A stretch of 64,000 nucleotides of DNA, from contig NZ_CAHJXN010000003.1 in NCBI RefSeq assembly GCF_903645285.1, positions 164,001-228,000 of the forward strand, given 5' to 3'. How positions within the stretch are numbered: the first letter of the stretch is position 1; each line of letters opens with the position of its first letter. Both the position numbers and the translations under genes were made by a program. This document shows, piece after piece, positions 7,354 to 15,969 of this stretch. This stretch comes from Streptococcus thalassemiae (GTDB taxonomy: Bacteria > Bacillota > Bacilli > Lactobacillales > Streptococcaceae). The notes under the pieces are model-generated. The model did no database searches and was not told where the DNA came from. It saw only the letters and a list, made by a program, of their open reading frames with translations.

Positions 7354-8426
7354 AAATTAAAAATTATAAGTGTTTTCGAGATGAAAGTATAGATTTATCC
7401 AAGTTGACAGTATTAACTGGTAGAAACTCAGCTGGTAAATCTTCATTTATTCAAAGTCTTCTATTATATGAATTAGCTGGAGAAAAAAAGAAAATTTATA
7501 CAAATAATGTATGTGGTTTAAATTTAGGTTTACCGTCTAAGTTAATTAATTTTACTGATAGTAACCTAGACATAGATAGTAGTGGACAGGAATTTCAAAT
7601 TGCTATTGATGATACAATTTCTAAATTCTCTATTGAAGAGGAACGTTTTTCTGAAAATTACTTATCAACGGTAGCAAATGAAAGAAATGAGAAAACATTT
7701 TATTATATCAACGCTGAAAGGTTTGGCCCTAGAGTTTCGCAAATGATTGAAAAAACAGATGTAGAAGATGTAGGAAGTTTTGGTCAGAATACGTTGTTTG
7801 TTTTGGAGAGAGTTAATGTTAAGTATAGAGCTTTAAAATTTCCGACAGTAATGAAAAAGAGCAATGGTGGATTTAAAAATGAGTGTGAGTATTGGGTAAA
7901 TAAAATTATTGATGATGTTCAATTTGAAGTTTCTGTCAATGATGACTTAGGAGTGTCTTCATTGAGGTTTAAAGAAAATGGAATAGATGTATTACCAACT
8001 AATGTTGGTTTTGGGATATCCTATATTCTTCCAATCATAGTTCAAGGGCTTTATTTATCGGTATTAAATAATGAAGATAAAAAAGAGAGAGTGCTCATTG
8101 TTGAGAATCCAGAGGCACATTTGCACCCGTATGGACAATCTCAAATTGGACAATTTTTAGCTGAATTAAGCCATAAAGGTGGGGTCCAGGTAATCGTTGA
8201 AACACATAGTGATCATGTAATTAATGGTATGAGATTATATAGTTTAAGACAAAAGTGTGTTGAATCCGATTTTAGATTATATTATTTTAATAAACAAGAT
8301 GGAAGACATGAAATAATTTCTATCGGAGTCAATGAATCAGGAGAAATTATTGATTGGCCAAAAGGTTTCTTTGATCAAGCTAAAATTGATTTATTTGAAA
8401 TGATGAAACATAGATTAGGAAGATAG
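7335..8426 (+). CDS. AAA family ATPase with DUF3696 C-terminus, candidate defence component
   Basis: 363 aa SMC/ABC-like ATPase of the type found in many phage-defence operons. The start reads as an N-terminal strand (IRNIKIKNYKCF) leading to Walker A GRNSAGKS at residues 29-36. Walker B is LIVENPEAHLHP (about 254-265) with Glu as the likely catalytic base, followed by ETHSDHVINGMRL (about 289-301). The C-terminal segment ending in DWPKGFFDQAKIDLF matches the DUF3696 signature. There is no TOPRIM domain, so it is not a full OLD nuclease. The start overlaps the DUF262 gene by 19 bases and the stop is one base before the third gene, so the three proteins are probably translationally coupled. 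It may act as the sensor or regulator of the DUF262 protein (inference). Confidence 0.85.
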   Translation: MSIRNIKIKNYKCFRDESIDLSKLTVLTGRNSAGKSSFIQSLLLYELAGEKKKIYTNNVCGLNLGLPSKLINFTDSNLDIDSSGQEFQIAIDDTISKFSIEEERFSENYLSTVANERNEKTFYYINAERFGPRVSQMIEKTDVEDVGSFGQNTLFVLERVNVKYRALKFPTVMKKSNGGFKNECEYWVNKIIDDVQFEVSVNDDLGVSSLRFKENGIDVLPTNVGFGISYILPIIVQGLYLSVLNNEDKKERVLIVENPEAHLHPYGQSQIGQFLAELSHKGGVQVIVETHSDHVINGMRLYSLRQKCVESDFRLYYFNKQDGRHEIISIGVNESGEIIDWPKGFFDQAKIDLFEMMKHRLGR

Positions 8427-8427
8427 A

Positions 8428-9186
8428 ATGAAACATAAGATTGGTGAATTGTATGTACATACTCCTAGTGATTTTGGAGCGATTACAATGGAGAGTGACT
8501 ACTCTATTTATTTGAAGGAGAATATTGAAAATTCTTCTTGTAAAATTCCCGATGAATATTATTGTGCGGAAGATGAAAATAGGAACCTCATAATTAATGT
8601 ATCAAATGAATTTCTTAATCTTCTGTTACCAGAATTATATAAAAATATTGAAATAAGAAGTCGAAAAACATATAAAGAAATTGAGAGTGATTGTTATTAT
8701 AAATTTTTAACAGATAGAGAGATAAAAAATTCAGTAATTAATGATGCGGAAGCAATGGAACTAGAAAAAGAGTTCATATTATCGATGCCGATGAGTGAAT
8801 TTGAATCAACGCTCAAAATGCCTTATTTTGATAATTTTTTATTAGCAGAGGAAGATTTTGAGTTTGAATTTGTTAAAGGTTATTCAGCAAAGGATTATAA
8901 ACAAGAAATCATACGAGTTTTATATGATTTGAATGATTTTTGTTATGGTAATAAATTAGATTCATTTATTGGACATAGAAATGAATTAATTAATAGTTTA
9001 AAATCTTCCGTAGCAAATTGTTCAGGCATGGGAAGTGGAGAGATAAAAGAAAAATATAAAATTGGAAATCATCATTATATAATGCATTTTAAATTATTTC
9101 GACCTGATAGTAGTGTGCGTATATATTTCGATTTTAATGAATCAGCTAATAAGATTGTTTTGGGAAAGATTGGATATCACTTATAA
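8428..9186 (+). CDS. Unrecognised third protein of the DUF262-DUF3696 cassette
   Basis: 252 aa, acidic and soluble with no signal peptide or membrane segment. I recognise no family with confidence. The N-terminal 130 residues look mixed alpha/beta, the middle is acidic (EEDFEFEF), and the last 40 residues (HHYIMHFKLFRPDSSVRIYF, then KIVLGKIGYHL) form a basic, strand-rich end that loosely recalls RelE/HigB-like endings; this likeness is only by eye. The gene follows the ATPase by one base and shares its AT-rich composition. prmA starts 30 bases downstream, and no terminator is visible between them. In a three-gene defence unit it could be a specificity factor, effector or small-molecule partner; nothing here decides which. 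Confidence 0.75.
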   Translation: MKHKIGELYVHTPSDFGAITMESDYSIYLKENIENSSCKIPDEYYCAEDENRNLIINVSNEFLNLLLPELYKNIEIRSRKTYKEIESDCYYKFLTDREIKNSVINDAEAMELEKEFILSMPMSEFESTLKMPYFDNFLLAEEDFEFEFVKGYSAKDYKQEIIRVLYDLNDFCYGNKLDSFIGHRNELINSLKSSVANCSGMGSGEIKEKYKIGNHHYIMHFKLFRPDSSVRIYFDFNESANKIVLGKIGYHL

Positions 9187-9216
9187 GTAATTTAGGATTT
9201 TAGAAAGAAGATTATC

Positions 9217-10167
9217 ATGGAAACATGGCAAGAGTTAAAAGTTACAGTGAAGCGTGAGGGGGAGGAGTTAGTTTCCAATCTCTTGATTGAGTTGGGTGCT
9301 CAAGGTGTTGCGATTGAAGACAGCATGGACTATGTGGGAAATGTGGATCGTTTTGGTGAGATTTTCCCAGAGGTTGAGCAGCAAGAAGAAATCGTTGTGA
9401 CAGCCTACTACCCTGATACGGTTGATGTGGCAGTGGTTGAGGCGGACTTACAGGCTCGCTTAGCAGAATTGACAGACTTTATGGATTTGGGTGAGGTCAA
9501 GATGGGGACGACTGCCTTGGCTGAGGAAGACTGGGCAGACAACTGGAAGAAATACTATGAACCAGCTCGCATTACTCATGACTTGACTATCGTGCCGTCG
9601 TGGACAGACTATGAGGCGACTGCGGGAGAAAAGATTATCAAGCTGGATCCAGGTATGGCTTTTGGTACGGGAACCCATCCAACTACTAAGATGAGTCTCT
9701 TTGCCTTGGAGCAGGTTCTTCGTGGTGGAGAAACAGTGCTAGATGTGGGGACTGGTTCAGGAGTTCTTTCTATTGCTAGCTCGCTTCTGGGTGCCAAAGA
9801 AATTTTTGCCTACGACCTAGATGATGTGGCAGTTCGGGTTGCTCAGGAAAATATTGAGCTAAACTCTGGCATGGAAAATATCCATGTAGCAGCAGGAGAC
9901 TTGCTTAAGGGAGTTGAGATTGAGGCAGATGTGATTGTAGCTAATATCTTGGCGGATATCCTCATTCATCTGACGGATGATGCTTATCGTTTGATCAAGG
10001 ATGAAGGCTACCTCATCATGAGTGGGATTATCAAGGACAAGTGGGACATGGTGCGCGAGTCGGCTGAGTCAGCTGGATTTTTCCTCGAAACTCACATGGT
10101 TCAAGGGGAATGGAATGCCTGTGTCTTTAAGAAAACCAAGGATATTTCCGGTGTGATTGGAGGCTAG
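9217..10167 (+). CDS. prmA: Ribosomal protein L11 methyltransferase
   Basis: 316 aa SAM-dependent enzyme that trimethylates ribosomal protein L11. Family features are the GTGTHPTT segment at about residues 150-157, the SAM motif DVGTGSG at 176-182, and NILADIL in the substrate-side motif after the fourth strand. Length is normal. AGAAAG lies ahead of the ATG. G+C is clearly higher than in the preceding cassette, marking the cassette border. The stop is one base before the rsmE start, a common pairing in Firmicutes. Confidence 0.95.
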   Translation: METWQELKVTVKREGEELVSNLLIELGAQGVAIEDSMDYVGNVDRFGEIFPEVEQQEEIVVTAYYPDTVDVAVVEADLQARLAELTDFMDLGEVKMGTTALAEEDWADNWKKYYEPARITHDLTIVPSWTDYEATAGEKIIKLDPGMAFGTGTHPTTKMSLFALEQVLRGGETVLDVGTGSGVLSIASSLLGAKEIFAYDLDDVAVRVAQENIELNSGMENIHVAAGDLLKGVEIEADVIVANILADILIHLTDDAYRLIKDEGYLIMSGIIKDKWDMVRESAESAGFFLETHMVQGEWNACVFKKTKDISGVIGG

Positions 10168-10168
10168 C

Positions 10169-10912
10169 ATGCAGCAGTATTTTGTCAAAGGCAGTGCTAT
10201 CTCCCTTGTTACCATCGAGGACAAGGAGACCTGCAAGCATATGTTTCAGGTTATGCGCTTGAAAGAAGATGATGAGGTTACTTTGGTCTTTGATGATGGT
10301 ATCAAGCGCTTGGCGCGTGTGCTAAATGTGGAAAACCGTCAGTTTGAGTTGGTCCAAGAATTAGCTGACAATGTGGAACTGCCAGTTCAAGTGACCATCG
10401 CATCTGGCTTTCCCAAAGGAGACAAGCTAGAGTTCATCACTCAAAAAGTGACGGAACTCGGAGCTAGCCAAATCTGGGCCTTCCCTGCCGATTGGTCGGT
10501 CGCCAAGTGGGATGGCAAGAAATTGGGTAAAAAGGTTGAAAAACTAGAAAAAGTTGCCCTTGGCGCGGCAGAACAAAGTAAGCGTAATCTGGTCCCAAAT
10601 ATTCAGCTTTTTGAGAAGAAAGCAGATTTTCTAGCCCAACTTGACCAGTTTGACCGCATTGTAGTGGCTTATGAAGAGTCGGCTAAAGAAGGTGAAGCCG
10701 CTGCGCTCTTACAAGCGGTCTCTGGTCTTGAAACAGGAGCTAAACTGCTCTTTATCTTTGGACCAGAAGGCGGGCTCTCACCTGCAGAAATTGAGAGTTT
10801 TGAAGCTAAGGGAGCCGTCTTGGCAGGACTTGGTCCTCGTATCTTGCGAGCAGAAACAGCGCCGCTTTATGCTTTATCAGCCCTTAGTGTTTTATTAGAA
10901 TTAGAGAAATAA
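10169..10912 (+). CDS. rsmE: 16S rRNA (uracil-1498-N3)-methyltransferase
   Basis: 247 aa SPOUT-class enzyme that methylates U1498 of 16S rRNA. The family's knot segment is clear near the C-terminus: IFGPEGGLSPAEIESF followed by LGPRILRAETAPLYALS. The start chosen is ATG at 10169 with GGAGG six bases upstream; an in-frame TTG at 10157 would remove that spacing and overlap prmA. It follows prmA by one base and precedes pepF by ten, forming a housekeeping operon. Confidence 0.95.
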   Translation: MQQYFVKGSAISLVTIEDKETCKHMFQVMRLKEDDEVTLVFDDGIKRLARVLNVENRQFELVQELADNVELPVQVTIASGFPKGDKLEFITQKVTELGASQIWAFPADWSVAKWDGKKLGKKVEKLEKVALGAAEQSKRNLVPNIQLFEKKADFLAQLDQFDRIVVAYEESAKEGEAAALLQAVSGLETGAKLLFIFGPEGGLSPAEIESFEAKGAVLAGLGPRILRAETAPLYALSALSVLLELEK

Positions 10913-10922
10913 GAGGAAGAAA

Positions 10923-12719
10923 ATGGAACAAAAACACCGTTCAGAATTTCCAGAGAAGGAACTTTGGGATTTAACAGCCCTATACCAAGACCGTGAGGAT
11001 TTCTTGCGTGCAATCGAGAAGGCTCGTGAAGACATCAACCAATTTAGTCGTGATTACAAGGGCAATCTTCATACTTTCGAGGATTTCGAGAAGGCCTTTG
11101 CGGAATTGGAACAAATCTACATTCAGATGAGCCATATTGGTAACTATGGTTTTATGCCTCAGACGACAGATTATAGCAATGACGAATTTGCTAACATTGC
11201 CCAAGCTGGGATGGAATTCGAAACAGATGCCAGTGTAGCCTTGACCTTCTTTGACGATGCCTTGGTGGAAGCTGGTGAGGAAGTTTTGGATCGTTTGGGT
11301 GAATTGCCACATTTAACAGCTGCCATTCGTCAGGCAAAAATCAAAAAAGCCCACTATCTAGGGGCTGATGTGGAGAAGGCCTTGACCAATCTCGGTGAAG
11401 TTTTCTACAGTCCGCAGGATATTTACACTAAGATGCGTGCTGGGGACTTTGAAATGGCTGACTTTGAAGCCCGTGGCAAGACCTACAAAAACAGCTTTGT
11501 TACCTATGAGAACTTCTACCAAAACCATGAGGATGCTGAGGTTCGTGAGAAATCCTTCCGTTCCTTCTCAGAAGGTCTTCGTAAGCACCAAAATACGGCT
11601 GCAGCAGCCTATTTAGCCCAAGTCAAGTCTGAAAAACTATTGGCAGATATGAAGGGTTACGACTCAGTCTTTGATTATCTTCTAGCTGAGCAGGAAGTGG
11701 ACCGTGCCATGTTTGACCGCCAGATTGACCTCATCATGAAGGATTTTGCGCCCGTTGCTCAGAGATATCTCAAGCATGTTGCCAAGGTCAATGGTCTTGA
11801 AAAGATGACCTTTGCAGACTGGAAATTGGACTTGGATAGCGCCCTGAATCCTGAGGTAAGTATCGACGATGCCTATGACTTGGTCATGAAGTCCGTAGAA
11901 CCTTTGGGACAAGAATATTGTCAGGAAGTTGCTCGTTATCAAGAAGAGCGCTGGGTGGACTTTGCTGCCAATAGTGGCAAGGATTCTGGTGGCTATGCAG
12001 CGGACCCATATCGCGTGCATCCATATGTCCTTATGAGCTGGACAGGTCGTTTGAGTGATGTCTATACCCTGATTCATGAAATTGGGCATTCTGGTCAATT
12101 TATCTTTTCTGACAATCACCAAAGTTACTTCAATGCCCATATGTCGACCTATTACGTCGAAGCGCCATCAACCTTCAATGAATTGCTTCTCAGTGATTAC
12201 TTGGAGCACCAATCTGATGACCCACGTCAAAAACGCTTCGCCCTTGCTCACCGCTTGACAGATACCTACTTCCATAATTTCATTACTCACCTCTTGGAAG
12301 CAGCCTTCCAGCGTAAGGTGTATACACTGATTGAAGAAGGGGAGACCTTTGGAGCAAGCAAGCTCAACAGCATTATGAAGGAAGTTTTGACAGATTTCTG
12401 GGGAGATGCCATTGAGATTGACGATGATGCAGCTTTGACTTGGATGCGCCAAGCTCACTACTACATGGGCTTGTATAGTTACACTTACTCAGCAGGACTT
12501 GTCATCTCGACAGCTGGTTACCTTCATTTGAAACATTCAGAAACTGGAGCTGAGGACTGGCTCAATCTCCTCAAATCAGGTGGTAGCAAGACACCGCTTG
12601 AGTCAGCCATGATTATCGGAGCAGATATTTCAACAGACAAACCCCTCCGTGATACCATCCAATTCTTGTCTGATACGGTTAATCAGATTATCGCCTACAG
12701 TGCCCAGTTGGGAGAGTAA
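10923..12719 (+). CDS. pepF: Oligoendopeptidase F (M3 family)
   Basis: 598 aa cytoplasmic zinc metallopeptidase of the M3B group that cuts short peptides. The zinc motif HEIGH is at residues 385-389, with the third ligand Glu expected in the downstream YYVEAPSTFNE segment. The N-terminal helical domain (about 1-190) and the catalytic core agree with PepF/PepB length. No signal peptide. RBS GAGGAAG precedes the ATG. It lies ten bases after rsmE and is probably cotranscribed; transcription may continue into the membrane-protein gene 28 bases on. Confidence 0.93.
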   Translation: MEQKHRSEFPEKELWDLTALYQDREDFLRAIEKAREDINQFSRDYKGNLHTFEDFEKAFAELEQIYIQMSHIGNYGFMPQTTDYSNDEFANIAQAGMEFETDASVALTFFDDALVEAGEEVLDRLGELPHLTAAIRQAKIKKAHYLGADVEKALTNLGEVFYSPQDIYTKMRAGDFEMADFEARGKTYKNSFVTYENFYQNHEDAEVREKSFRSFSEGLRKHQNTAAAAYLAQVKSEKLLADMKGYDSVFDYLLAEQEVDRAMFDRQIDLIMKDFAPVAQRYLKHVAKVNGLEKMTFADWKLDLDSALNPEVSIDDAYDLVMKSVEPLGQEYCQEVARYQEERWVDFAANSGKDSGGYAADPYRVHPYVLMSWTGRLSDVYTLIHEIGHSGQFIFSDNHQSYFNAHMSTYYVEAPSTFNELLLSDYLEHQSDDPRQKRFALAHRLTDTYFHNFITHLLEAAFQRKVYTLIEEGETFGASKLNSIMKEVLTDFWGDAIEIDDDAALTWMRQAHYYMGLYSYTYSAGLVISTAGYLHLKHSETGAEDWLNLLKSGGSKTPLESAMIIGADISTDKPLRDTIQFLSDTVNQIIAYSAQLGE

Positions 12720-12747
12720 AGATTGGACAGAGTTTTAGGAGAATAAT

Positions 12748-13530
12748 ATGAATAGAATCAAAGAATGGCTAGAGCAAGATCCCAAAAGAATGCTTTTTAT
12801 CAAAATAGGCCTAGTCTTGTTGGGAATCATTTTATTGATTGCTCTACCTACTCTCTATCTTGTTTTGAGTGGAGTCGGTATTTGGTATTTTGTAAAGAAA
12901 GCACCAGATATTCGAAAAAGAAATTTAATGATAGGGCTTTTCATTGTTAGTTTTGTTGCAGTTGCTCTCCAAAACCCAACTGTTACAAAGAAAACTTCAT
13001 CTTCTCAGTCAGAAACTAAGCAGACTGTGACATCTACTGCTTCGACATCTTCAACGACGGATACTTCATCTAGCATAGAGGAGGCGAAACGAATCGAAGA
13101 CGAGAAAAAAGCTAAAGAAAAAGCAGAAGAAGAGAGAATTGCCAAAGAAAAAGCTGCAAATGAGTTGCAAGAAAAAGGTGAAACCTTAGTCAAACAATTG
13201 GAAGAAAGTCAAGATGCAAGTCAAGTGAAGTTTGCTAAAGAAACAGTTAATCAGATTGAAAATAATGATAAAAAGACAGAGTTGCTTGATAGAATAGGTG
13301 CAGTTGAGTCTTTAATTTCTCAAAAAGAAGAAGAGAAAAGAATTGCTCATGAAGCTGAGACTAGAGCCCAACAGCAAGATAGAATTGTTTACGTCGCTAA
13401 GAATGGGCAAGCGAAAGTATATTGGTATAACAAAGATAGAATGCCGTCAAATACTAATAAAGCTAACGTTGTTGAAATGACAGAGACCGATGCAATTGCT
13501 GCAGGAAAAACCCCATCTAAAAAAGAATAA
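12748..13530 (+). CDS. Membrane-anchored Ser/Thr- and coiled-coil protein of unknown function
   Basis: 260 aa. Two hydrophobic helices lie in the first 75 residues (about 17-46 and 58-74), then a Ser/Thr-rich linker (about 78-110), a charged Lys/Glu/Ala coiled coil (about 110-205), and a compact C-terminal module containing VYWYNKDRMP, then NVVEMTETDAIAAGKTPSKKE. That C-terminal module is a small domain I know from surface or secreted proteins of lactic acid bacteria, but its role is undefined. The layout suggests a protein with its long C-terminus outside the cell. RBS AGGAG is well placed. No terminator is evident between pepF and this gene. Confidence 0.7.
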   Translation: MNRIKEWLEQDPKRMLFIKIGLVLLGIILLIALPTLYLVLSGVGIWYFVKKAPDIRKRNLMIGLFIVSFVAVALQNPTVTKKTSSSQSETKQTVTSTASTSSTTDTSSSIEEAKRIEDEKKAKEKAEEERIAKEKAANELQEKGETLVKQLEESQDASQVKFAKETVNQIENNDKKTELLDRIGAVESLISQKEEEKRIAHEAETRAQQQDRIVYVAKNGQAKVYWYNKDRMPSNTNKANVVEMTETDAIAAGKTPSKKE

Positions 13531-13590
13531 GACAGAAAGTTATCTTGGGTTGTATTTTTGAACAGCTGCTAGAAATATAGAGGTATTGCC

Positions 13591-14382
13591 ATGTATCAAG
13601 AGTTACTCAGAAAAATAGCAGAAGAAAGACCAAGTTATCATGATGAAGAAATCCAGTGGTTGCTTGACCATTTGGGAGATCCATCTCCAGAGATTCGCGA
13701 TGACCTTGTTTTTACAAGCTTTGCTAGAGGAATTCAGGAAGAGCTATTTACACAGGAACAATTTCAGTTCATTGCTGAGGTGGTCTCAGCTGATGGAGGA
13801 CTAGATAAAGAGATTGATATGGTAGGTCTACCAACACTTGAACGTTCTTTTAGGGCACTTGTTTATGCAAACCTCTTGTCTGCAGATGTCAACCAGCAAT
13901 CGATTTTTTATCAGGGATTAAAGGCAGAAATTCGCAATGTCCTTTTAAATCAAGGTTTGTACTATCTTTCAAAAGAAAAAGACACGACAGGTTTTTCAAG
14001 TCAGTATGGTTGGGTTCACGCTTTTGCACATGGAGCCGATTTACTGACAGAGGTAGTTTGTCATCCAGACTTTCCTAAAAACAGAGTTCATGAAGTATTT
14101 GACATACTTGGCCAATTATTTAAAAGAATTACCATTCGTTTTACAGATGACGAAGATTGGCGTTTAGCCAGAGTGCTTTATGAACCGATTTTACAAGGGA
14201 AGTTGGAGCAAGAGCAAGTAGCTTCTTGGATAAAAACGGTTGATTTTCCGATAGAAGAAAGGGAAGATTTTTACAAATTTTCCAACTTCAGATCCTGTCT
14301 GTTAGAAGTCTATGTCCAACTTGACCAGAGAAATAGTTTACAAGATGACTTGAAAGAAGCTATCCAATCTTTTCAATACTAG
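13591..14382 (+). CDS. DUF2785 domain-containing protein
   Basis: 263 aa soluble, mostly helical protein with the DUF2785 layout (WLLDHLGDPSPEIRDDLVF near the N-terminus, then GWVHAFAHGADLL in the middle). The second segment, with two His and an Asp, is the most conserved part and could be a metal or active site, though no activity is known to me. RBS is AGAGG. It sits alone between the membrane-protein gene and the aquaporin, and a strong hairpin (14406-14438) follows its stop. Confidence 0.75.
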   Translation: MYQELLRKIAEERPSYHDEEIQWLLDHLGDPSPEIRDDLVFTSFARGIQEELFTQEQFQFIAEVVSADGGLDKEIDMVGLPTLERSFRALVYANLLSADVNQQSIFYQGLKAEIRNVLLNQGLYYLSKEKDTTGFSSQYGWVHAFAHGADLLTEVVCHPDFPKNRVHEVFDILGQLFKRITIRFTDDEDWRLARVLYEPILQGKLEQEQVASWIKTVDFPIEEREDFYKFSNFRSCLLEVYVQLDQRNSLQDDLKEAIQSFQY

Positions 14383-14405
14383 GGATTAGCTAGTAGTTCT
14401 ATGAT

Positions 14406-14461
14406 TTTCAAGAAAATTTCCAATCAATTTTCTTGAAACCCTTTCCCTCTTTTGATAGACT
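14406..14461 (+). promoter_or_regulatory. Hairpin overlapping the aquaporin promoter
   Basis: A 13-bp perfect inverted repeat (TTTCAAGAAAATT at 14406-14418 with AATTTTCTTGAAA at 14426-14438) has its right arm on the -35 TTGAAA (14433-14438). The -10 TAGACT (14456-14461) is 17 bases further on. No T run follows the stem, so it is a poor terminator and may be an operator. Confidence 0.5.
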
Positions 14462-14493
14462 AGTATCTAGTTTTTGAAAAAAGGAGAAAGAAA

Positions 14494-15162
14494 ATGAAAA
14501 AATTTGTTGCTGAGTTAATCGGTACGTTCATGCTTGTGTTCATCGGAACAGGAGCTGTTGTTTTTGGAAATGGTCTTGATGGCCTAGGTCACCTTGGAAT
14601 CGCCTTTGCCTTTGGTTTAGCCATCGTGGTTGCAGCCTACTCAATCGGAACTATTTCAGGTGCTCACTTGAACCCAGCTATTTCGATTGCTATGTTTATT
14701 AACAAACGTTTGTCATCTTCAGAGCTTGTAAACTACATCCTTGGACAAGTAGTTGGAGCTTTCCTTGCGTCAGCTGCGGTATTCTTCCTCTTGGCTAACT
14801 CAGGTATGTCAACTGCTAGTCTTGGTGAAAATGCCTTGGCAAACGGTGTCACTGTCTTTGGTGGATTCTTGTTTGAAGTCATTGCAACCTTCTTGTTTGT
14901 CTTGGTTATCATGACTGTGACATCAGCAAGCAAGGGCAATGGCGCGATAGCTGGTTTGGTAATCGGTTTGTCATTGATGGCGATGATTCTTGTGGGATTG
15001 AACATTACTGGACTTTCAGTAAACCCAGCTCGTAGCTTGGCACCAGCTGTCTTGGTAGGTGGCGCAGCTCTTCAACAAGTATGGATTTTCATCCTTGCAC
15101 CAATTGTTGGTGGAGTTCTTGCAGCCCTCGTTGCGAAAAACTTCCTTGGAACAGAAGAATAA
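14494..15162 (+). CDS. MIP-family aquaporin / glycerol channel
   Basis: 222 aa, six hydrophobic transmembrane helices plus two half-helices. Both NPA boxes are present: AHLNPAIS after helix 2 and SVNPARS after helix 5. The second box followed by ARS and the short loops fit water-selective AqpZ-like channels rather than the longer GlpF glycerol facilitators, but transport of glycerol or small solutes cannot be excluded. RBS AAGGAG. A Rho-independent terminator follows, so the gene is monocistronic. Confidence 0.88.
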   Translation: MKKFVAELIGTFMLVFIGTGAVVFGNGLDGLGHLGIAFAFGLAIVVAAYSIGTISGAHLNPAISIAMFINKRLSSSELVNYILGQVVGAFLASAAVFFLLANSGMSTASLGENALANGVTVFGGFLFEVIATFLFVLVIMTVTSASKGNGAIAGLVIGLSLMAMILVGLNITGLSVNPARSLAPAVLVGGAALQQVWIFILAPIVGGVLAALVAKNFLGTEE

Positions 15163-15171
15163 TTGAAACTT

Positions 15172-15210
15172 AAAAGCCTTGCTCCTCATTTTGAGGAACA
15201 GGGCTTTTTC
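15172..15210 (+). terminator. Terminator after the aquaporin gene
   Basis: AAAAGCCTTG and TCCTCA pair with TGAGGA and CAGGGCTTTT around a small T loop, with one bulge, followed by a T-rich end. It starts nine bases after the stop codon. Confidence 0.8.
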
Positions 15211-15219
15211 GTATCTATT

Positions 15220-15461
15220 TATACTCAATGAAAATCAAATAGCAAACTAGGAAACTAGCCGCAGGTTGCTCAAAGCACTGCTTTGAGGTTGTAGATAGAA
15301 CTGACGAAGTCAGCTCAAAACACTGTTTTGAGGTTGTGGATAAGACTGACGAAGTCAGCTCAAAACACTGTTTTGAGGTTGTGGATAGAACTGACGAAGT
15401 CAGTAACATACCTACGGCAAGGCGATGTTGACGCGGTTTGAAGAGATTTTCGAAGAGTATT
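15220..15461 (-). repeat. BOX element (boxA + three boxB copies + boxC)
   Basis: A pneumococcal-type BOX repeat. On the minus strand it begins with boxA (matching the BOX-typing sequence CTACGGCAAGGCGAYGTTGA in complement), continues with three boxB-like units (each containing ACTGACGAAGTCAG and AAAACACTGTTTTGAGGTTG, the third starting AAAGCACTGCTTTGAG), and ends with boxC at TATACTCAATGAAAATCAAA. Its boxA end supplies the first base of the queF stop codon. BOX elements are noncoding, form folded RNA, and can influence neighbouring transcripts. Confidence 0.93.
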
Positions 15462-15951
15462 AGCGGTTGTCAATTTTTTCTGGATAAAGGTCGTGTTGGA
15501 AGAGGCGTTGTTCTGCCAAGCCTTCATACTTAGTTCCAGGCTTACCGTAGTTGTAGTAGGGGTCAATTGAGATGCCACCGCGCGGAGTGAATTTTCCCCA
15601 GACTTCTAAATAGCGAGGGTCTAGCAAGTTGACCAAGTCTTTCCCAATGGTGTTGATACAGTTTTCGTGGAAATCTCCGTGGTTTCGGTAGCTAAAGAGG
15701 TAGAGTTTGAGGGATTTTGACTCAACACAGAGCTTGTCAGGGATGTAGGAAATATAGATAGTTGCAAAGTCTGGCTGAGCGGTAATAGGGCAAAGTGAGG
15801 TAAATTCAGGACAGTTAAATTTGATGAAATAGTCATTTTCCACATGACGATTGTCAAAGGATTCCAGGACTTCTGGTTGATATTCGAAAATGTAGTTGGT
15901 TTCTTTGTTGCCTAGTAGGCTTAGGTTTTTCATTTCTTCTTGTTGTGACAT
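15460..15951 (-). CDS. queF: NADPH-dependent 7-cyano-7-deazaguanine reductase
   Basis: 163 aa type I QueF, which reduces preQ0 nitrile to preQ1 in the last step of queuosine-precursor synthesis. The catalytic Cys54 lies in the segment [14 protein letters not shown] with Asp61 as the proton donor, and the NADPH-side ESKSLKLY motif follows. Length is typical of the single-domain form. It is the last gene of the queC-D-E-F operon, 18 bases after queE. Its stop codon overlaps the end of a BOX element. Confidence 0.95.
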   Translation of the reverse strand: MSQQEEMKNLSLLGNKETNYIFEYQPEVLESFDNRHVENDYFIKFNCPEFTSLCPITAQPDFATIYISYIPDKLCVESKSLKLYLFSYRNHGDFHENCINTIGKDLVNLLDPRYLEVWGKFTPRGGISIDPYYNYGKPGTKYEGLAEQRLFQHDLYPEKIDNR

Positions 15952-15969
15952 GATTTTTTCTTTCTAATC

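Noticed and set aside
15215..15409. Small minus-strand frame with a repeated SSVLSTTSKQCFELT product
   Set aside because: It is the translated boxB units of a BOX element, which are noncoding.
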